A stretch of DNA of 28,313 bases from the NCBI GenBank assembly GCA_964580965.1, contig CAZOLZ010000031.1:1-28313 (forward strand). The letters run 5' to 3'. Numbering within the stretch: position 1 is the first letter of the stretch; every line of letters begins with the position of its first letter. Source of the stretch: CAIUKX01 sp964580965. GTDB lineage: Bacteria; Bacteroidota; Bacteroidia; Flavobacteriales_D; Crocinitomicaceae. The notes below the pieces were generated by a model, which ran no database searches, was not told where the DNA came from, and worked only from the letters and a program-made list of their open reading frames with translations. The position numbers were made by a program, and so were the translations under genes. Of the stretch, positions 25,871 to 28,313 are shown piece by piece.

Positions 25871-26036
25871 ACTCTTTGATTTTTTTAAATTTATAAATCA
25901 TTTTTGACATTTTAACTTTTTTCAAAATAAATTACGAAAGATTATTGTTGTAAAAAATGTGTTCAGAATTAGAAATATATCTATTTTAGTGTAAATTTTA
26001 ATAAGATTTTTAAATATTTAACAATATAGATTAAAG

Positions 26037-26825
26037 ATGAATTTAGATTTAACAGGAAAAGTTGCAGTTGTTTGTGGAAGCACACAAGGAATTGGAAAAA
26101 CTGCTGCTATGGAATTAGCAAATATGGGAGCAAATATAGTTTTAGTTGCTCGTAATAAAGAAAAATTAGAATCAGTTAAAAATGAATTAGCATCTGATAA
26201 TGGGCAATCCCACAGTTACATCATTGCAGACTTCACAAAGCCAGTTGAATTAGAGCAAACAATTCATAATTGGGTAAAAGCAGGAAATAACGCACATATC
26301 TTAATTAATAATACGGGTGGACCAAAAGGTGGACCAATCATAGATGCTCCAGTACACGAATTTTTGGATGCTTTTAATCAACATTTGGTTTGTAATCATA
26401 TTATGGTTCAAAACTTGTACCCTTTAATGAAAGAAGGAGGCTTCGGACGTATTATCAATGTAATATCTACAAGTGTTAAACAACCATTACCAAATTTAGG
26501 AGTGTCAAATACAATTAGAGGTGCAGTTGGAAATTGGAGTAAGACATTAGCAAATGAATTAGGTCAGTTTAATATTACGGTAAACAATGTTTTACCAGGA
26601 GCTACAAATACTGATCGTTTACAAACATTAGCACAAATTAAATCTGAAAAGGTAAATGAATCGGTTGATGCTGTTTTAGAAGAGATGGGATCAGAATCAC
26701 CAATGAAACGAATTGCGCAACCTCAAGAGGTAGCTGCAGCGATTGCTTTTTTAGCTTCTCCAGCTGCAAGTTATATTAATGGAATTAATATTCCAGTCGA
26801 CGGAGGGAGAACTAAATCATTATAA
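26037..26825 (+). CDS. SDR family protein with altered catalytic residues
   Basis: 262 residues of classical short-chain dehydrogenase fold. The cofactor motif GSTQGIG (14-20), NNTGG (91-95, replacing NNAG) and the C-terminal PVDGG are present. The catalytic Ser144 is in place, but the expected Tyr and Lys of YxxxK are Ser157 and Arg161 (SNTIR). The family is therefore either inactive as a standard dehydrogenase or uses another mechanism. It is divergent from the 3-hydroxyanthranilate dioxygenase gene, with 166 bp between them, and could act in the same catabolic route; that link is inference from position. Confidence 0.85.
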   Translation: MNLDLTGKVAVVCGSTQGIGKTAAMELANMGANIVLVARNKEKLESVKNELASDNGQSHSYIIADFTKPVELEQTIHNWVKAGNNAHILINNTGGPKGGPIIDAPVHEFLDAFNQHLVCNHIMVQNLYPLMKEGGFGRIINVISTSVKQPLPNLGVSNTIRGAVGNWSKTLANELGQFNITVNNVLPGATNTDRLQTLAQIKSEKVNESVDAVLEEMGSESPMKRIAQPQEVAAAIAFLASPAASYINGINIPVDGGRTKSL

Positions 26826-26827
26826 AA

Positions 26828-26862
26828 AAATAAAGAGCTGATACAAAGTCAGCTCTTTATTT
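26828..26862. terminator. terminator hairpin after the SDR gene
   Basis: A 14-bp perfect inverted repeat (core AAAGAGCTGA / TCAGCTCTTT) with a 7-nt loop starts 3 nt after the SDR stop. The T tract on the plus strand is interrupted, while the left side has an A run that would give a T run on the minus strand, so it could also stop minus-strand transcription coming from 26948. Confidence 0.8.
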
Positions 26863-26947
26863 AGAATCAAGATGAAATGAAAAAGATTTTTAGTTAAATT
26901 TAATGATTAAGAAATAAAACACTCAAATCAACTTATTTTCAAATTAA

Positions 26948-27460
26948 TTACTTAAACCAACTCGCATACATAACATAGTTATTAGCGATACGTTGAACTT
27001 CACCTTCAAATAATTCTTTGCTTAAAGATTTTACTTTCTTAGCTGGAACTCCTGCATATACGCTTCCGCTTTCAACTCGTGTTCCTTCCAACAAAACTGC
27101 TCCTGCTGCAATAATGCAATTCGATTCGATGTGACAATTATCCATTACAATCGCTCCCATACCAATTAATACATTATCATCAACATTACAACCGTGAACT
27201 AATGCATTGTGTCCAACTGAAACATTATTTCCAAGATTAACCTTGGTTTTTTCATAAGTTGCATGAATTACTGCTCCATCTTGAATGTTTACTTTGTTTC
27301 CCATTTTGATAGAGTTTACATCTCCTCTAACAACAGCGTTAAACCAAATAGAACAATCACTCCCCATTTCCACATCTCCAATCAAAGTTGCTGTTGGTGC
27401 TAAGAAACAATTTTTGCCTATCTCAGGAGTTTTATCTCTACAAGTAATTATATGTGCCAT
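26948..27460 (-). CDS. gamma-carbonic anhydrase family protein (left-handed beta-helix)
   Basis: 170 residues made of hexapeptide repeats forming a left-handed beta-helix trimer. The three metal-binding histidines are His66 (AVIHATY), His84 and His89 (VGHNALVHGC), spaced as in gamma-class carbonic anhydrases. The N-terminal segment FLAPTATLIGDVEMG and Arg45-Asp47 (VRGDVN) fit as well. PaaY/CaiE-like thioesterases share this pattern, so activity may be carbonic anhydrase or acyl-CoA thioesterase. It follows dacB on the same strand, but a 273-bp inverted-repeat element separates them. Confidence 0.9.
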   Translation of the reverse strand: MAHIITCRDKTPEIGKNCFLAPTATLIGDVEMGSDCSIWFNAVVRGDVNSIKMGNKVNIQDGAVIHATYEKTKVNLGNNVSVGHNALVHGCNVDDNVLIGMGAIVMDNCHIESNCIIAAGAVLLEGTRVESGSVYAGVPAKKVKSLSKELFEGEVQRIANNYVMYASWFK

Positions 27461-27473
27461 TTTATTTTTTTTA

Positions 27474-27746
27474 TAACCTCAGTTCGATTAATAAAACAAA
27501 GTCAAAATTAATTTTATTTTTGAGAACAAGGCATATTTTAAAGGGATAGCAGAGGCTATCTCGTAAAATATAACGTAAGTTATCAGAATTAAAATTAACA
27601 TAGAAATAAGCCTTTTCGCTATAAAACAGCGATCTACTTCTCTTTTTATCATCGAAATATCTCGATATTCCGATTCAAAAAATATCGTATCTCACTATTT
27701 TATATTATAACGTTTTGACAAAGTTTTATTAACCGAACTGAGGTTA
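27474..27746. mobile_element. MITE-like element with 34-nt terminal inverted repeats
   Basis: Left arm 27474-27507 begins TAACCTCAGTTCGATTAATA; the right arm 27713-27746 is its reverse complement at 30 of 34 positions (mismatches: one A/G and one AAA/TTT block). The 205-bp interior has no open frame of note but several hairpins: GATAGC/GCTATC (27545-27560), ATAAC/GTTAT (27570-27583) and TCGCT/AGCGA (27616-27632). Size, terminal repeats and lack of a transposase fit a non-autonomous element. No clear target-site duplication is visible. An intergenic regulatory repeat is the main alternative; copies elsewhere in the genome would decide. Confidence 0.65.
27503..27510 (-). promoter_or_regulatory. 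possible outward-facing -7 box in the left arm of the element
   Basis: Minus strand TAATTTTG matches TAnnTTTG, 43 nt before the ATG of the gamma-carbonic anhydrase gene. A minus-strand TTG at 27527-27529 precedes it by 16 nt, slightly shorter than the usual -33 spacing. If active, the element drives the gene. Confidence 0.35.
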
Positions 27747-28313
27747 ATAGTCTGCCATAGCATTAAAGAAAGGTTCCATTAAATCTACAACGTGACTGGA
27801 TGAACAATTAAAATTATTTACAATTATTGCAAAAGCTAACGTTTTCCCTGTTTTAGTTTCCACATAGCCTGCGTATGCCTTTACATTATTCAAAGTTCCA
27901 CTTTTTGCCTTAATTCTTCCATGTCCAAGTTGGTTTTTACACACACCCTTTAATGTACCACTGCAACCTGTAATAGGTAAAGTAGATAGAAAGTCATTGT
28001 AAATTGAATCCTTATAAATTCCTTTCAAGAGTTGGCAAAAATGATTGGCACTAATAGCGTTTGAACGAGATAAGCCACTTCCATCTTTGAGGTTAAATCC
28101 TTCTAAATCGATATCGTTTTTCCAGGTAGATTTTATAAGTTCAATACCCTGACTAGTTGAACCAAACCCTGTTTTTTCATAAGAAGTAATAAATAGAAGT
28201 TGTTCAGCAAATAAATTAATACTGTTATGGTTAGTTTCCTTAAGAATATTAATTAGTTCTTCACCTTTGTATTCAAATAAAAGATTAGTTGTTTCATATT
28301 TGGGAAGATTTGA
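27744..28313 (-). CDS. dacB: D-alanyl-D-alanine carboxypeptidase/endopeptidase PBP4 (C-terminal part)
   Basis: The frame is open from the window edge to TAA at 27744-27746, giving the last 189 residues; the N-terminus with the SxxK nucleophile lies outside. Visible signatures are the SxN motif in NHNSINLFAEQLL, DGSGLSRSNAIS and the KTG-box variant KSG in IKAKSGTLNNVKAYAGYV. PBP4 cleaves the terminal D-Ala or cross-links of peptidoglycan in the periplasm. A shorter start at 28028 is not real, because the homology runs through it. The stop codon is the first three bases of the inverted-repeat element, so the original C-terminus may have been changed slightly by its insertion. Confidence 0.92.
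   Translation of the reverse strand, partial: SNLPKYETTNLLFEYKGEELINILKETNHNSINLFAEQLLFITSYEKTGFGSTSQGIELIKSTWKNDIDLEGFNLKDGSGLSRSNAISANHFCQLLKGIYKDSIYNDFLSTLPITGCSGTLKGVCKNQLGHGRIKAKSGTLNNVKAYAGYVETKTGKTLAFAIIVNNFNCSSSHVVDLMEPFFNAMADY

Noticed and set aside
27461..27743. Hidden small gene or structured RNA between dacB and the carbonic anhydrase gene
   Set aside because: No open frame with coding character; the hairpins and inverted repeats are better explained by the MITE-like element.

Overview
The window is AT-rich chromosomal DNA from a member of the Bacteroidota, most likely a flavobacterium-like organism (Flavobacteriales). The evidence is the gene content: an ftsX-DUF3098-uppP-truB block, a fold-type III arginine decarboxylase of the flavobacterial kind, a FISUMP-domain protein, an OmpA-family protein with PD40 and SprB-like repeats, and the typical Bacteroidota -7 promoter motif TAnnTTTG in several intergenic regions. 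Most of the window is housekeeping sequence. I see no tRNA, rRNA, CRISPR array, complete insertion sequence or prophage. A run of 100 N at 5557-5656 marks a scaffold join of unknown length.

Layout. 1-3896 (+): the tail of an unidentified gene, then rfbA, a polyprenyl synthase, mtnB and metK. 3964-4632 (+): a secreted FISUMP protein, convergent and overlapping by 4 bp with a minus-strand block (4629-8726) of deoC, a truncated gene at the gap, ppx/gppA (cut by the gap), der and era. 8727-9115 is an AT-rich spacer. 9116-11125 (+): an acidic-tailed conserved protein, a half-size TauE/SafE membrane protein and an M20 amidohydrolase, followed by a strong bidirectional terminator. 11206-17926 (-): a small conserved protein, arginine decarboxylase, a secreted VWA protein, an OmpA/LysM envelope protein, an alpha/beta hydrolase and an HMA lipoprotein. 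18088-20464 (+): thioredoxin, M42 aminopeptidase and an extended SDR. 20541-23198 (-): truB, uppP, DUF3098 and ftsX. 23406-25208 (+): lepA. 25346-25870 (-): 3-hydroxyanthranilate dioxygenase. 26037-26825 (+): an SDR lacking the usual catalytic Tyr and Lys. 26948-28313 (-): a gamma-carbonic anhydrase-like protein and the 3' part of dacB (PBP4).

Functional themes: cell envelope (rfbA, polyprenyl synthase, uppP, ftsX, dacB, OmpA/LysM protein), translation and ribosome assembly (der, era, truB, lepA), S-adenosylmethionine and methylthio salvage (metK, mtnB), and tryptophan/kynurenine-type catabolism (3-hydroxyanthranilate dioxygenase).

The most notable non-genic structure is a 273-bp element at 27474-27746. 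It has 34-nt imperfect terminal inverted repeats (30 of 34 matching), no coding capacity and several internal hairpins, so it resembles a non-autonomous mobile element (MITE). It lies between dacB and the carbonic anhydrase gene. Its right end supplies the dacB stop codon, and its left arm carries an outward-facing promoter-like box. I found no convincing new multi-gene defence or biosynthetic system.
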